DNA from: Flavobacterium sp. MDT1-60
GTDB lineage: Bacteria; Bacteroidota; Bacteroidia; Flavobacteriales; Flavobacteriaceae
Length of the DNA: 64,000 bases
Reading direction: 5' to 3'
NCBI RefSeq assembly: GCF_014844035.1
Contig: NZ_CP062159.1
Span: 4,092,001-4,156,000, forward strand
The translations under genes and the position numbers were made by a program. Under the pieces are notes generated by a model. That model was not told where the DNA came from. It was given only the letters and a program-made list of their open reading frames with translations, and ran no database searches. How positions within the stretch are numbered: the stretch's first letter is position 1; the number at the start of each line of letters is the position of its first letter. Shown in pieces: positions 1-7,852 of this stretch.

Positions 1-310
1 CATCGTAAGTATTTGGTGGAACTCCCTGCTGAACAAACTGCAGAAAATCATCCTGAAAACCTTCAATTGGAATATAAGGAATCAAGTTCAAAATAAACAA
101 TGCAAAAGGAAACAGCGCCATAAAAAAACTAAACGAAACAGCACTCGCATGATACGAAAATGCTCCTTCGAGAATTCCGAGCGTATACATTTCGAGCAAA
201 TCGTATAACGAGAATCCTTCTAACCAAGGCAATTTTATTTTCTTTAAAAGCCGGGCTAACGAACGTACAACGGGTACTTTTTCAATCCGATCTTCTATCT
301 CTTGAGACAT
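1..310 (-). CDS. YihY/BrkB-family inner-membrane protein, 3' end outside window
   Basis: The reading frame opens at ATG 310-308 on the minus strand and is still open at base 1, so only the first 103 codons are visible. A charged cytoplasmic start (MSQEIEDRIEKVPVV) leads to an amphipathic stretch ending KLPWLEGFSLYDLLEMYTLG. A hydrophobic helix near residues 56-80 follows, containing AVSFSFFMALFPFALFILN. This is the start typical of the YihY/BrkB family (once called ribonuclease BN), multi-pass membrane proteins of uncertain transport function. It sits 53 bp downstream of nadC in the same direction, so co-transcription is likely. The family call rests on this N-terminal part only. Confidence 0.75.
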   Translation of the reverse strand, partial: MSQEIEDRIEKVPVVRSLARLLKKIKLPWLEGFSLYDLLEMYTLGILEGAFSYHASAVSFSFFMALFPFALFILNLIPYIPIEGFQDDFLQFVQQGVPPNTYD

Positions 311-363
311 ATAATTATTTTAGATTTTAGATTACAAACTCATAACTTATAACTCAAAACTTT

Positions 364-1221
364 TTAAAAAGCTTTCAAGCTCAAATCCATGTTATAAATC
401 GAATGCGTCAAAGCCCCGGATGAAATATAATTTACACCACAAAGACCATATTCGCGAATGGTTTTTTCGTTGATATTTCCAGATGATTCTGTTTGGCATT
501 TTTTACCGATTAACGCTACAGCCGTTTTAGTGTCTTCATAATTAAAGTTATCAATCAGGATTCTGTGAACACCGTCGCTTAACAGGATTTCACGGATTTC
601 ATCCAAATTTCTGGCCTCCACAATAATCTTTAAATCTAAGCTATTAGCTTTCAAAAACTCTTTTGTCTTCTTTATGGCAAGTGTAATTCCGCCAGCAAAA
701 TCGATATGATTGTCTTTCAGCATTATCATATCATACAAGGCATAACGATGATTTTCGCCTCCTCCTATTTTCACGGCCCATTTTTCAGCGACTCTAAAGT
801 TTGGTGTTGTTTTACGAGTATCTAATATTTTAGTGCCAGTTCCTTCTAAAAGTTGCATCAATTGACTGGTTTTTGTAGCAATTGCAGACATACGTTGCAT
901 GGTATTCAAAACCACTCTTTCGGACTTTAAAATAGACTGTGAACTTCCTGAAACTTCAAAAACCACATCGCCATATTCTACATGTGTTCCATCTTCTATA
1001 AAAGTTTTCACTTTTAATTTTGGATCAACAAATTCAAAAATCATTTTTGCCAATACAACACCGGCAATAATTCCCTGATCTTTTACCAATAATTTAGCTT
1101 GTCCGTGTGCTGTATCAGGAATACAGGCTAATGAACTATAATCTCCCGGACCTACATCTTCTCGAATTGCATTGCTGATCAATAGTTGTAATTCGGTTTG
1201 AAATTGTGCTTCGCTAATCAT
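364..1221 (-). CDS. nadC: Nicotinate-nucleotide pyrophosphorylase (carboxylating)
   Basis: 285 residues, the usual length. The enzyme converts quinolinate and PRPP to nicotinate mononucleotide, CO2 and pyrophosphate in de novo NAD synthesis, in the cytosol. The N-terminal half is the alpha/beta sandwich with GPGDYSS near residue 24. The phosphoribosyl-binding barrel carries the conserved DTRKTTP at 134-140, KIGGGENHR near 151-159 and MLKDNH at 167-172, with EARN further on. These arginines, lysines and the histidine are the quinolinate and PRPP contacts of the family. The BrkB-like gene follows in the same direction. No odd features. Confidence 0.97.
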   Translation of the reverse strand: MISEAQFQTELQLLISNAIREDVGPGDYSSLACIPDTAHGQAKLLVKDQGIIAGVVLAKMIFEFVDPKLKVKTFIEDGTHVEYGDVVFEVSGSSQSILKSERVVLNTMQRMSAIATKTSQLMQLLEGTGTKILDTRKTTPNFRVAEKWAVKIGGGENHRYALYDMIMLKDNHIDFAGGITLAIKKTKEFLKANSLDLKIIVEARNLDEIREILLSDGVHRILIDNFNYEDTKTAVALIGKKCQTESSGNINEKTIREYGLCGVNYISSGALTHSIYNMDLSLKAF

Positions 1222-1324
1222 TTTTCTTAAATTTTATAAGATGCTAAAGTAGGACATATTTTGTGGATTTAAAAGCTCTTTTAACACGAAAAGTCAATTA
1301 CTATCTTAATTATCTCTTTTTTTT

Positions 1325-1386
1325 ACCATTAAGATATTAAGAAAAATTAAGCTTTTCTCCTTACTGAAACTTAATATCTTAATGGT
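1325..1386. repeat. Intergenic inverted repeat
   Basis: Two perfect 17-nt arms, ACCATTAAGATATTAAG at 1325-1341 and its complement at 1370-1386, are separated by 28 nt. It lies between the divergent nadC and AlkC-like genes, so it is not a terminator for either. It resembles the short palindromic repeats found in many gaps of this window. Confidence 0.8.
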
Positions 1387-1431
1387 TTAAATATTTTTAT
1401 TTTTTGTTCGTCACTAATAAGTAACATTAAA

Positions 1432-1439
1432 TATCTTTG
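1432..1439 (+). promoter_or_regulatory. Bacteroidota -7 element for the AlkC-like gene
   Basis: TATCTTTG matches the Bacteroidota consensus TAnnTTTG and lies 20 nt before the ATG at 1460. A TTG at 1404-1406 is the nearest -33 candidate but is 25 nt away, slightly beyond the usual 17-23. Confidence 0.6.
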
Positions 1440-1459
1440 AGGTTCATTCAAACAAAATC

Positions 1460-2560
1460 ATGGGCTTAATTAAAGATATTTACTCGGTTTCCTTTTACGA
1501 AAAATTTGGTCAGGCTGTGGCCGAAGTACATCCAGACTTCAACAAACAAAAATTTATTGAAGCGATTTACGAAGGCGATTTTGCCCAAAAAGAATGGAAA
1601 GACCGCATGAAGCATACAACAGTTGTTTTGCATCAATTTATGCCTGCGAATTTTTCCGAAGCTGTTGCTTTAATTGATAAAATTATTAAAAATCTGAAGA
1701 AAAACAGTTTTACCGATGGTAATCTGGCCTTTATTTTCTTTGCCGATTATATCGAAAAGTACGGTTTAGACGATTTTAAAACCTCAACGAAAGCTTTTGT
1801 TTCAATAACTCAATTTATTAGTTGTGAATTTGCCGTTCGTCCTTTCATTTTAAAATATAAAGAAAAGATGATTGATGAAATGGTAAAATGGTCTTTACAC
1901 GAAAATCATCATGTTCGTAGGTTGTCCAGCGAAGGTTCCCGACCGAGGTTACCGTGGGCAATGGCGATTCCGTTTTTAAAGAAAGATCCAACTTCTATTC
2001 TGCCTATTTTGGAGAATCTAAAAAATGATCCTTCAGAATATGTTCGCCGAAGCATAGCCAATAATCTAAATGATATTGCCAAAGATAATCCAGAAATTGT
2101 ATTAGAAATTGCTTCAAAATGGAAAGACAATAGCAAAGAAACTGATGGAATTATAAAACACGGCTGTCGCACTTTATTAAAACAAGGACATCCTGAAATC
2201 CTGAGTCATTATGGTTTAGAAAGTACCAATATTGAACTTTCAAATTTCGAAATCAAAACGCCAAAAGTAAAAATTGGAGAGTATCTGCAGTTTCAATTTC
2301 ATTTAAATAATAAAAATGATGAAGCTAAAACCATCCGTTTAGAATACGCCGTTCACTACAAAAAATCAAAAGGTCATTTAGCAAAAAAGGTTTTTAAAAT
2401 CAGTGAGAAAATCTATCAGCCAAATCAATTGACTAATATCGAAAGAAAGCAATCTTTTAAATTAATTACGACTCGCGTTTTTCATACCGGAATACATCAA
2501 TTGTCTATTATTATTAATGGAACTGAAAGTGAAGCTCTGAGCTTTGATTTAATTGAATAA
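1460..2560 (+). CDS. AlkC-like DNA alkylation repair glycosylase
   Basis: 366 residues. The N-terminal two thirds (to about 255) is helical and HEAT-repeat-like, with RRLSSEGSRPRLPWA near 153-167 and a later SEYVRRSIANNLND repeat, the signature region of the AlkC/AlkD alkylpurine glycosylases. The last 105 residues are predicted beta (KTPKVKIGEYLQFQFHLNN onwards). This matches the C-terminal Ig-like domain described for AlkC and absent from AlkD, so AlkC is the better call. Family members excise positively charged N3- and N7-alkylpurines from DNA. It is a single gene, divergent from nadC, with its own promoter. Confidence 0.85.
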   Translation: MGLIKDIYSVSFYEKFGQAVAEVHPDFNKQKFIEAIYEGDFAQKEWKDRMKHTTVVLHQFMPANFSEAVALIDKIIKNLKKNSFTDGNLAFIFFADYIEKYGLDDFKTSTKAFVSITQFISCEFAVRPFILKYKEKMIDEMVKWSLHENHHVRRLSSEGSRPRLPWAMAIPFLKKDPTSILPILENLKNDPSEYVRRSIANNLNDIAKDNPEIVLEIASKWKDNSKETDGIIKHGCRTLLKQGHPEILSHYGLESTNIELSNFEIKTPKVKIGEYLQFQFHLNNKNDEAKTIRLEYAVHYKKSKGHLAKKVFKISEKIYQPNQLTNIERKQSFKLITTRVFHTGIHQLSIIINGTESEALSFDLIE

Positions 2561-2580
2561 TTTTACATTCCAATTTTCAT

Positions 2581-2724
2581 GCTCCGACGGAGCAAAATAT
2601 TTAAAGAGGAATATCGTATTACTATAAAAAAAAGCTCCAGAGGAGCGACATATATATCGCCCCGCTGGAGTTTTATGTAACGTGATATTTTTCTTTACTA
2701 TAAATATTTTGTCCCTCTGGGACT
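2581..2724. repeat. Nested palindromic repeat element
   Basis: The outer arms (GCTCCGACGGAGCAAAATAT from 2581 and its imperfect complement ending about 2724) enclose an inner inverted repeat at 2628-2674. The inner arms are AAAAGCTCCAGAGGAGCG and CGCCCCGCTGGAGTTTT. The arms contain self-complementary CTCC/GGAG motifs. It lies between two genes on the same strand and may also act as a transcription stop for the AlkC-like gene, but its size fits a dispersed palindromic repeat family better. Confidence 0.7.
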
Positions 2725-2848
2725 TCTAAACTTAAATTTAATGATCTCCTAAAAACTTAATAACTGATTTTTCTTATTTTTATAACTCAAAAAATCTAAA
2801 AACAAATTTTCTTAATCTAAATTAAGTTACAGATCACGGTTCCAACTG

Positions 2849-2856
2849 TAATTTTG
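2849..2856 (+). promoter_or_regulatory. Candidate -7 element of the pirin gene
   Basis: TAATTTTG fits TAnnTTTG and lies 19 nt upstream of the ATG at 2876. No clear -33 TTG was seen at the expected distance. Confidence 0.5.
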
Positions 2857-2875
2857 TTTTCAAATCAATATAACC

Positions 2876-3757
2876 ATGTCAAATATCAATTTAATTATCG
2901 AAGAACGTGCTGCCAATATTGGCAATTTTATGGTAGGCAGATTATTGCCTTTCCGTGAAAAACGAGCCGTCGGACCATTTGTATTTATCGACCATATGGG
3001 ACCTGCTCATTTAAGTGATCATGAAAATATGGATGTGCCTCCACATCCGCATATCGGACTTTCAACATTGACTTTTTTATTTGAAGGAAGCATCATGCAC
3101 CGTGATAGTTTGGGAACCGAATTAGAAATAAAACCGGGAGCCGTAAACTGGATGACTGCCGGAAAAGGAATTGTACATTCTGAAAGAACACCGGAATATC
3201 TAAGACATTCTGATAAAATGCTTCATGGTTTACAAATTTGGGTGGCATTGCCAAAAGAATTGGAACAAATGGATCCAAATTTTGCACATGTTGAAGCAGA
3301 TGATATTCCGAAATGGGAAGAAGATGGCGTTTCATATAAACTAATTGCGGGAGAAGCTTTTGGAAAAAAATCGCCAGTGCCTGTTTATAGTCCATTATAT
3401 TTTATTGAAATCAAAAGTACAGAGGCTAAAAAGATCAATATCGGAAAAGATTTATTCGGCGAAAGCGGATTGTATATTTTAGAAGGAAGTATTAAAAGCG
3501 GAGAACATGCTTACGAACCAAAACAGATTTTGATTACCAACGACAGCACTTTATGCGAATTTGAAATTGCCGAAAACAGTACCGTTTATATATTTGGAGG
3601 ACAGCCATTCCCTGAAGAACATTTTATCTTTTGGAATTTTGTTTCTTCGGACAAAGAATTACTTGAAAAAGCAAAAAAAGACTGGACAGAACAAACTTTT
3701 CCAAAAGTTCCGGGCGAAACCGAATTTGTGCCTTTACCTGAACCAAGAATTAAATAA
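2876..3757 (+). CDS. Pirin family protein
   Basis: 293 residues, a bicupin of the pirin family. The four metal ligands are all present: His57 and His59 in PPHPHIG, and His101 and Glu103 in GIVHSE. They match the iron-binding set of human pirin. Bacterial pirins are metal proteins; some act as quercetin dioxygenases, others bind metabolic enzymes, so the substrate here is unknown. The gene heads a tight unit with an OsmC-like gene 4 bp downstream and a GNAT gene after that, a combination that suggests oxidative or electrophile stress. Confidence 0.9.
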   Translation: MSNINLIIEERAANIGNFMVGRLLPFREKRAVGPFVFIDHMGPAHLSDHENMDVPPHPHIGLSTLTFLFEGSIMHRDSLGTELEIKPGAVNWMTAGKGIVHSERTPEYLRHSDKMLHGLQIWVALPKELEQMDPNFAHVEADDIPKWEEDGVSYKLIAGEAFGKKSPVPVYSPLYFIEIKSTEAKKINIGKDLFGESGLYILEGSIKSGEHAYEPKQILITNDSTLCEFEIAENSTVYIFGGQPFPEEHFIFWNFVSSDKELLEKAKKDWTEQTFPKVPGETEFVPLPEPRIK

Positions 3758-3761
3758 AAAC

Positions 3762-4157
3762 ATGGATACGATCTCAGCAAAAATTGATACACGTTTGTAT
3801 CGAACGGAAATAACATCTGCCAGTGAAAATGTTTTAATCTCAGATGAGCCACAGGAACTGGGCGGAAAAAATTTAGGCCTAAATCCAACAGAACTTTTGG
3901 CAGCATCATTGGCCTCCTGCACCGTAATTACTTTGCGAATGTATATCAATCGCAAGCAATGGCACGTATCAGAAATAAATGTAAAAATTGATTTTGAAAG
4001 AGATTCTGATCGAAATGTATCCTTATTTACAAGAAAAATAGAAGTAATTGGAGAAGTTGATGATACACAGAGACAAAGACTGGAAACCATCGCCAACAGC
4101 TGTCCCATTCATAAAGTACTTACACATTCAATAGAAATTAAAACCACATTAATATAA
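3762..4157 (+). CDS. OsmC family peroxiredoxin-like protein
   Basis: 131 residues from the ATG at 3762, four bases after the pirin stop. An upstream in-frame extension to 3561 would overlap pirin and is rejected. Both OsmC redox cysteines are present: Cys53 in AASCTV and Cys114 in SCPIHKVL. The preceding GLNPTELLAASL is the family helix. OsmC/Ohr proteins reduce organic hydroperoxides using the cysteine pair. Conserved Cys spacing supports OsmC over Ohr only weakly. Probably co-transcribed with pirin and the following GNAT gene. Confidence 0.9.
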   Translation: MDTISAKIDTRLYRTEITSASENVLISDEPQELGGKNLGLNPTELLAASLASCTVITLRMYINRKQWHVSEINVKIDFERDSDRNVSLFTRKIEVIGEVDDTQRQRLETIANSCPIHKVLTHSIEIKTTLI

Positions 4158-4163
4158 ATTATC

Positions 4164-4448
4164 ATGGAAATAAATCAAATAAACGATATAAGAAAAGGCT
4201 ATTTTGAAGCTATAGAAGATGGAAAAGAAGCGGGAAAAATGACGTATACCTGGGCCGGAGATTCTAAATTCATTATTGATCACACTGAAGTAAATGAAGA
4301 ATTCAACGGAAAAGGTGTTGGTAAAAAATTAGTTATGGCAGCCGTAGAATATGCAAGAGCCAACAACCTAAAAATTATTCCGCTTTGTCCTTTTGCCAAA
4401 AGTGTTTTTGATAAAGTTGAAGACATTCATGATGTTCTTTTTTCGTAA
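4164..4448 (+). CDS. Small GNAT-like N-acetyltransferase
   Basis: 94 residues, starting 6 bp after the OsmC gene and probably in one operon with it. It is the short YidJ/YjdJ-type GNAT fold. The acetyl-CoA loop is seen in FNGKGVGKKLV near residues 47-57, and the C-terminal IIPLCPFAKSVFDK motif around 71-84 is characteristic of this small group. Members of the group are thought to acetylate small molecules or proteins; the substrate cannot be read from the sequence. Confidence 0.85.
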   Translation: MEINQINDIRKGYFEAIEDGKEAGKMTYTWAGDSKFIIDHTEVNEEFNGKGVGKKLVMAAVEYARANNLKIIPLCPFAKSVFDKVEDIHDVLFS

Positions 4449-4488
4449 AGACACTAAGGTTCTGAATTACTAAGGCTCTAAGTTTTTT

Positions 4489-4600
4489 TTAACCGCAAAA
4501 CACGCAAAGGATTACGCAAAGCTTTTTATAAAAAGCTTTGCGAACTTTGCGTTTATATTAAGTTTCGCATATAAAAAAACCTTGCGCTCTTTGCGGTTAA
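4489..4600. repeat. Nested inverted repeat, dispersed type
   Basis: TTAACCGCAAA at 4489 pairs with TTTGCGGTTAA ending at 4600. Inside, ACGCAAAGCTTTTTA pairs with TAAAAAGCTTTGCG (about 4514-4541). The CGCAAAG words recur several times. It lies between two genes on the same strand and could end GNAT transcription. Confidence 0.75.
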
Positions 4601-4645
4601 ATCTCCACATTGAAAATTGGATTTTAAAATCTCCGCAGAAATTCA

Positions 4646-4653
4646 TATATTTG
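4646..4653 (+). promoter_or_regulatory. -7 element of the adenosine-deaminase-like gene
   Basis: TATATTTG matches TAnnTTTG and lies 21 nt before the ATG at 4675. The nearest TTG (4617-4619) is 26 nt away, further than usual. Confidence 0.55.
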
Positions 4654-4674
4654 CATGTAATTTAAACTTAGAGT

Positions 4675-6093
4675 ATGACGAGGATAATTACACTTTTCTG
4701 TTTTTTTATAGCGCAAATCGGCTTTTCTCAAACGGCTGACAACTATTTAGAAAAAATCAGAAACAATGAAGCTCTCTTAACAGCTTTTTTTCAACAAATG
4801 CCTAAAGGAGGCGATTTACACCATCATTTTTCGGGATCAATTTATGCAGAACCTCTTTTGGAAAGAGCTATTGCAGAAGATTTTTATCTGAATTTAGAAA
4901 CGATGGCGGTTTCGAAAACAAAACCTTCAAAAGGCAATTGGCAAACTTTTTCCTCTCTTAAAAACGAAGGAAAATTATCTTTCTATCAGCAACAAGTAAT
5001 GCAAACCTGGTCGGCTAAAGATTACAATGGTGTTTCTGTACCTTCTGATGACTTGTTTTTTGATTCTTTTCAAAAATTCGAACCTACTATTAAAGGTCAT
5101 TTTGCAGAAGGAATACTTGAATTAAAAAAGCGTGCCATTGCAGAAAACGTAAGTTACATTGAGACCCAATTGTCAACGATACCCTGTGATATGAAGGTGG
5201 AAGATTTAACTGATTTCAATACAAAACTGCGTCAGGCTGCTGCTCAAAAAGATGAAAAAACGGTAATGAAACTTTTAGATGAATTGTATAAAGCGATTCA
5301 GCAAAAAGAGGCTAAAAAATATGCGACGGATTTCAATACTAATTTCATAGCAAAACTTAATAAAGACTTAAAAATTGACGACGATAAATTTACGATGCGC
5401 TATCAAAATTTTGTGCTTCGTTTTATGGATCCGGTTGATTTATTTAAAAATCTGACCATTGCTTTTATCTCTGCAAACGATAGTAAATTGGTAGCAGGCG
5501 TAAATATCGTTTCTCCTGAACATGGAGAGAATTCTATGAAGGATTATTGGTTGCACATGGTTATGTTTAAATATTGCCATTCTAAATTTCCGGACGTAAA
5601 ATACACGCTTCACGCAGGCGAACTTACTCTAGGTTTGGTCCAGCCAGAAGAATTAACATGGCATATTAATGATGCGATTCACGTTGCGGGTGCCAACAGA
5701 ATTGGGCACGGAGTGGACATCGCGTACGAAGAAAACTCATATGATTTATTGCGTTATATGGCAAAAAACAATATTCCGATTGAAATTAATCTGGCTAGTA
5801 ATGAGTTTATTTTGAAAGTAAAAGACGGTCGTCATCCGTTTACGCTTTACAAAGAATTTAATGTGCCAATCGTAATCAGTACAGACGATGCGGGAATTTT
5901 GAGAACCAATATGACAGAGCAATATGTTTTATTGGCAAAAAGATATCCTGATGTTTCGTATGCGACGATAAAACAATATGTTTACAACAGTATCAATTAC
6001 AGTTTCATTCAGGATGCATCTGTAAAAAAACAATTATTAAAAGATTTGGATACGAGATTTAAAAATTTTGAAGCGAAATTTTCTAAAAACTAA
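4675..6093 (+). CDS. Exported adenosine deaminase-like amidohydrolase
   Basis: 472 residues with a signal peptide (hydrophobic 5-15, then GFSQ at 16-19), so probably periplasmic or surface exposed. The metal-dependent deaminase fold is clear. LHHHFSG at 48-54 holds the HxH zinc ligands, HAGE near 310 gives a zinc His and the catalytic Glu, RIGHG near 335 the active-site His, and STDDAG near 403 the catalytic Asp pair. Longer, secreted members (ADGF/CECR1-like) deaminate extracellular adenosine, so nucleoside salvage outside the cytosol is likely. It is a single gene with its own promoter and a strong hairpin downstream. Activity on adenosine rather than another purine is inferred. Confidence 0.88.
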   Translation: MTRIITLFCFFIAQIGFSQTADNYLEKIRNNEALLTAFFQQMPKGGDLHHHFSGSIYAEPLLERAIAEDFYLNLETMAVSKTKPSKGNWQTFSSLKNEGKLSFYQQQVMQTWSAKDYNGVSVPSDDLFFDSFQKFEPTIKGHFAEGILELKKRAIAENVSYIETQLSTIPCDMKVEDLTDFNTKLRQAAAQKDEKTVMKLLDELYKAIQQKEAKKYATDFNTNFIAKLNKDLKIDDDKFTMRYQNFVLRFMDPVDLFKNLTIAFISANDSKLVAGVNIVSPEHGENSMKDYWLHMVMFKYCHSKFPDVKYTLHAGELTLGLVQPEELTWHINDAIHVAGANRIGHGVDIAYEENSYDLLRYMAKNNIPIEINLASNEFILKVKDGRHPFTLYKEFNVPIVISTDDAGILRTNMTEQYVLLAKRYPDVSYATIKQYVYNSINYSFIQDASVKKQLLKDLDTRFKNFEAKFSKN

Positions 6094-6102
6094 TAAAAAT
6101 AA

Positions 6103-6169
6103 ATCTGCGTGATCTGCTAAATCTGCGAGAGTATAATTTTCTCTCGCAGATTTAGCAGATTACGCAGAT
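6103..6169. repeat. Long near-perfect hairpin after the deaminase gene
   Basis: ATCTGCGTGATCTGCTAAAT and the following CTGCGAGAG pair with the CTCTCGCAG... arm ending at 6169, leaving only a loop of about 9 nt (6132-6140). The stem is about 29 bp with one mismatch. It lacks a clean U-tract on its own, so it may be a dispersed palindrome that also limits read-through. Confidence 0.8.
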
Positions 6170-6186
6170 AAAAAATTCATTCAAAT

Positions 6187-6489
6187 ATGATTTTAGAAGC
6201 AGTATATCTTTTTATAAAACCAGAATTAGTATCAAAATTTGAAACTGATTTTGCAAAAGCAAGTCAATATATATCATCAATTGAAGGATATTTAGGCCAC
6301 ACGCTACAGAAATGTCTTGAAGTCGAAAACAAGTATCTTTTATTAGTTGATTGGAATACGTTGGAAGATCATACGATAGGTTTTAGAACATCTGAAGCGT
6401 ATTTGGAATGGAAAAAGATTTTACATCATTATTATGAGCCATTTCCAATTGTAGAACACTTTGAAACTGTTTTTGAGAATAAAAAATAG
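6187..6489 (+). CDS. Antibiotic biosynthesis monooxygenase (ABM) domain protein
   Basis: 100 residues, a single ABM-type dimeric alpha/beta-barrel domain. The typical pattern is present: an initial strand (MILEAVYLFIKPE), SIEGYLGHTL near 31-40, and LLLVDWNTLEDHTIGFRTSE around 51-70 followed by LHHYYEPFP. Family members include cofactor-less quinol monooxygenases and heme-degrading enzymes; many have no known substrate. No signal peptide. It lies between two hairpin-rich gaps and is probably a single transcription unit. Confidence 0.8.
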   Translation: MILEAVYLFIKPELVSKFETDFAKASQYISSIEGYLGHTLQKCLEVENKYLLLVDWNTLEDHTIGFRTSEAYLEWKKILHHYYEPFPIVEHFETVFENKK

Positions 6490-6582
6490 CACACAGATTT
6501 TACGGATTGAACAGATCCACACAGATTTTTCTAATTTTAATTTGTGGAAATTAGTATAATTCGTGGCAAAAAACTTTAATAA

Positions 6583-7056
6583 ATGAACATCAAACTTATC
6601 GCCATTGGCAAAACCGACAATAAATCGTTGCAGACATTAATCGACGATTATACCAAACGTTTGTCGTTTTATATCAAATTTGATTTGGAGATTATTCCGG
6701 ATATTAAAAATGTAAAAAACTTATCCGAAAGTCAGCAAAAAGAAAAAGAAGGCGAACTGATACTCTCGAAACTTTTTCCAACAGATCAATTAATTTTATT
6801 GGATGAGAACGGAAAAAACTTCTCCAGCGTTGGTTTTTCTGAAGAATTACAAAAGAAAATGAACTCCGGAATCAAAACTTTAGTCTTCGTAATTGGTGGT
6901 CCATACGGATTCTCTGATACGGTTTATAGCAAAGCGCAGGGGAAAATTTCGCTTTCGCTGATGACGTTTTCGCATCAAATGGTTCGTTTATTTTTTATTG
7001 AACAGTTGTATCGAGGATTTACGATTTTACGAAATGAACCTTATCATCATCAGTAA
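6583..7056 (+). CDS. rlmH: 23S rRNA (pseudouridine1915-N3)-methyltransferase RlmH
   Basis: 157 residues, the standard length of this SPOUT methyltransferase. It methylates pseudouridine 1915 in helix 69 of 23S rRNA using S-adenosylmethionine. The N-terminal MNIKLIAIGK start, the knot residues FVIGGPYGF near 107-115, and the C-terminal LMTFSHQMVRLFFIEQLYR followed by EPYHH are all diagnostic. It is a single gene followed by a Rho-independent terminator. Confidence 0.97.
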   Translation: MNIKLIAIGKTDNKSLQTLIDDYTKRLSFYIKFDLEIIPDIKNVKNLSESQQKEKEGELILSKLFPTDQLILLDENGKNFSSVGFSEELQKKMNSGIKTLVFVIGGPYGFSDTVYSKAQGKISLSLMTFSHQMVRLFFIEQLYRGFTILRNEPYHHQ

Positions 7057-7087
7057 AAGTTTTGTTTGCTTCGCCTGTTTGACTTTC

Positions 7088-7109
7088 AGCCTCGAGTGAG
7101 GTTTTTTTA
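7088..7109 (+). terminator. Rho-independent terminator of rlmH
   Basis: CCTCgagtGAGG hairpin at 7090-7101 followed directly by seven T residues, about 32 nt after the rlmH stop. Confidence 0.75.
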
Positions 7110-7320
7110 TTTCAGTTTCACATTCACTTTAAAGTAAACTTTTACAATACGATATCAATACACCAAATCTATTTTATCCACCTAACAATCAACAATTTAA
7201 ACCCAAAAAGTTTCCTAAGTAAAAATAAAACATTAAATTTGTTATATTTTTATTAAATCATAATAAAATTTAATAATTATATTTTTTTAACCTTTTTTTA
7301 AACCTAAAAAATATATAATT

Positions 7321-7791
7321 ATGAAAACTCTGCTCAAATTTTCAGTAATTTTCCTTTTCTTTTTAATTGGAATTTCCTGCTCCAGTAATGATGATGACGA
7401 TAACCACACTACACCAGTCATTGTGACCTTTACAGCTAGTTTAACCCCTGTTACCGGCACAGGTTCAATGGGTAGCGGTAATGCAACGCTCAAACTTAAT
7501 CAGTCTGCCAAAACATTTGATATTACCGTAACCTATTCAGGAATTACACCTAACCATGGTCATATCCACGGAGCTGACGGAGCAATTTTGTTTCCTTTTC
7601 CTGATGCTGTTGTTACTACTTCTCCCATAACTCTAAATTTTACAATAACAGATGCTCAAATAGCAGAGCTTATGGCGAATCACTATTATGTAAACCTACA
7701 TACTGTAGCTTTCCCTAGTGGAGAAATAAGTGGAACACTTATTAAAACAGGAACTTCCGGCGGTGGAGGTGGCGGTGGAGGCGGCTATTAA
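7321..7791 (+). CDS. CHRD-domain lipoprotein with a polyglycine tail
   Basis: 156 residues. The lipobox LIGISC puts the acylated cysteine at residue 20, followed by SSNDDDDN, so it is a lipoprotein. The CHRD domain spans about 35-140. It shows FTASLTPVTGTG at its start, GNATLKLNQSAKTFDITVTY in the middle, and the conserved NHGHIHGADG and YYVNLHTVAFPSGEISGTL. CHRD domains occur in chordin and in many bacterial surface proteins; their function is unknown. The chain ends in a run of nine glycines and a tyrosine, which looks like a low-complexity tail. Convergent with the next gene, with a shared terminator. Confidence 0.88.
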   Translation: MKTLLKFSVIFLFFLIGISCSSNDDDDNHTTPVIVTFTASLTPVTGTGSMGSGNATLKLNQSAKTFDITVTYSGITPNHGHIHGADGAILFPFPDAVVTTSPITLNFTITDAQIAELMANHYYVNLHTVAFPSGEISGTLIKTGTSGGGGGGGGGY

Positions 7792-7801
7792 AGCTTACCT
7801 T

Positions 7802-7842
7802 AAAAAAAATCCTTTCCATATTAATACCGAAAGGATTTTTTT
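7802..7842. terminator. Bidirectional terminator between convergent genes
   Basis: AAAAAAAATCCTTTC (7802-7816) pairs with GAAAGGATTTTTTTG. A-tract and T-tract flank the stem, so it can serve both the CHRD lipoprotein gene (+) and the minus-strand lipoprotein ending at 7853. Confidence 0.85.
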
Positions 7843-7852
7843 GTTTCATTCT

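Noticed and set aside
1909..2172. Minus-strand ORF inside the AlkC-like gene
   Set aside because: A shadow of the coding strand with no promoter or family likeness. The same holds for the other ORFs embedded in clear genes.
3561..3761. Upstream extension of the OsmC gene
   Set aside because: It lies within the pirin gene in another frame; ATG 3762 gives the normal OsmC length.
6103..6169. Possible CRISPR-like unit in the palindromic gaps
   Set aside because: The repeats are inverted and single, not direct repeats with regular spacers, and no cas genes are present.
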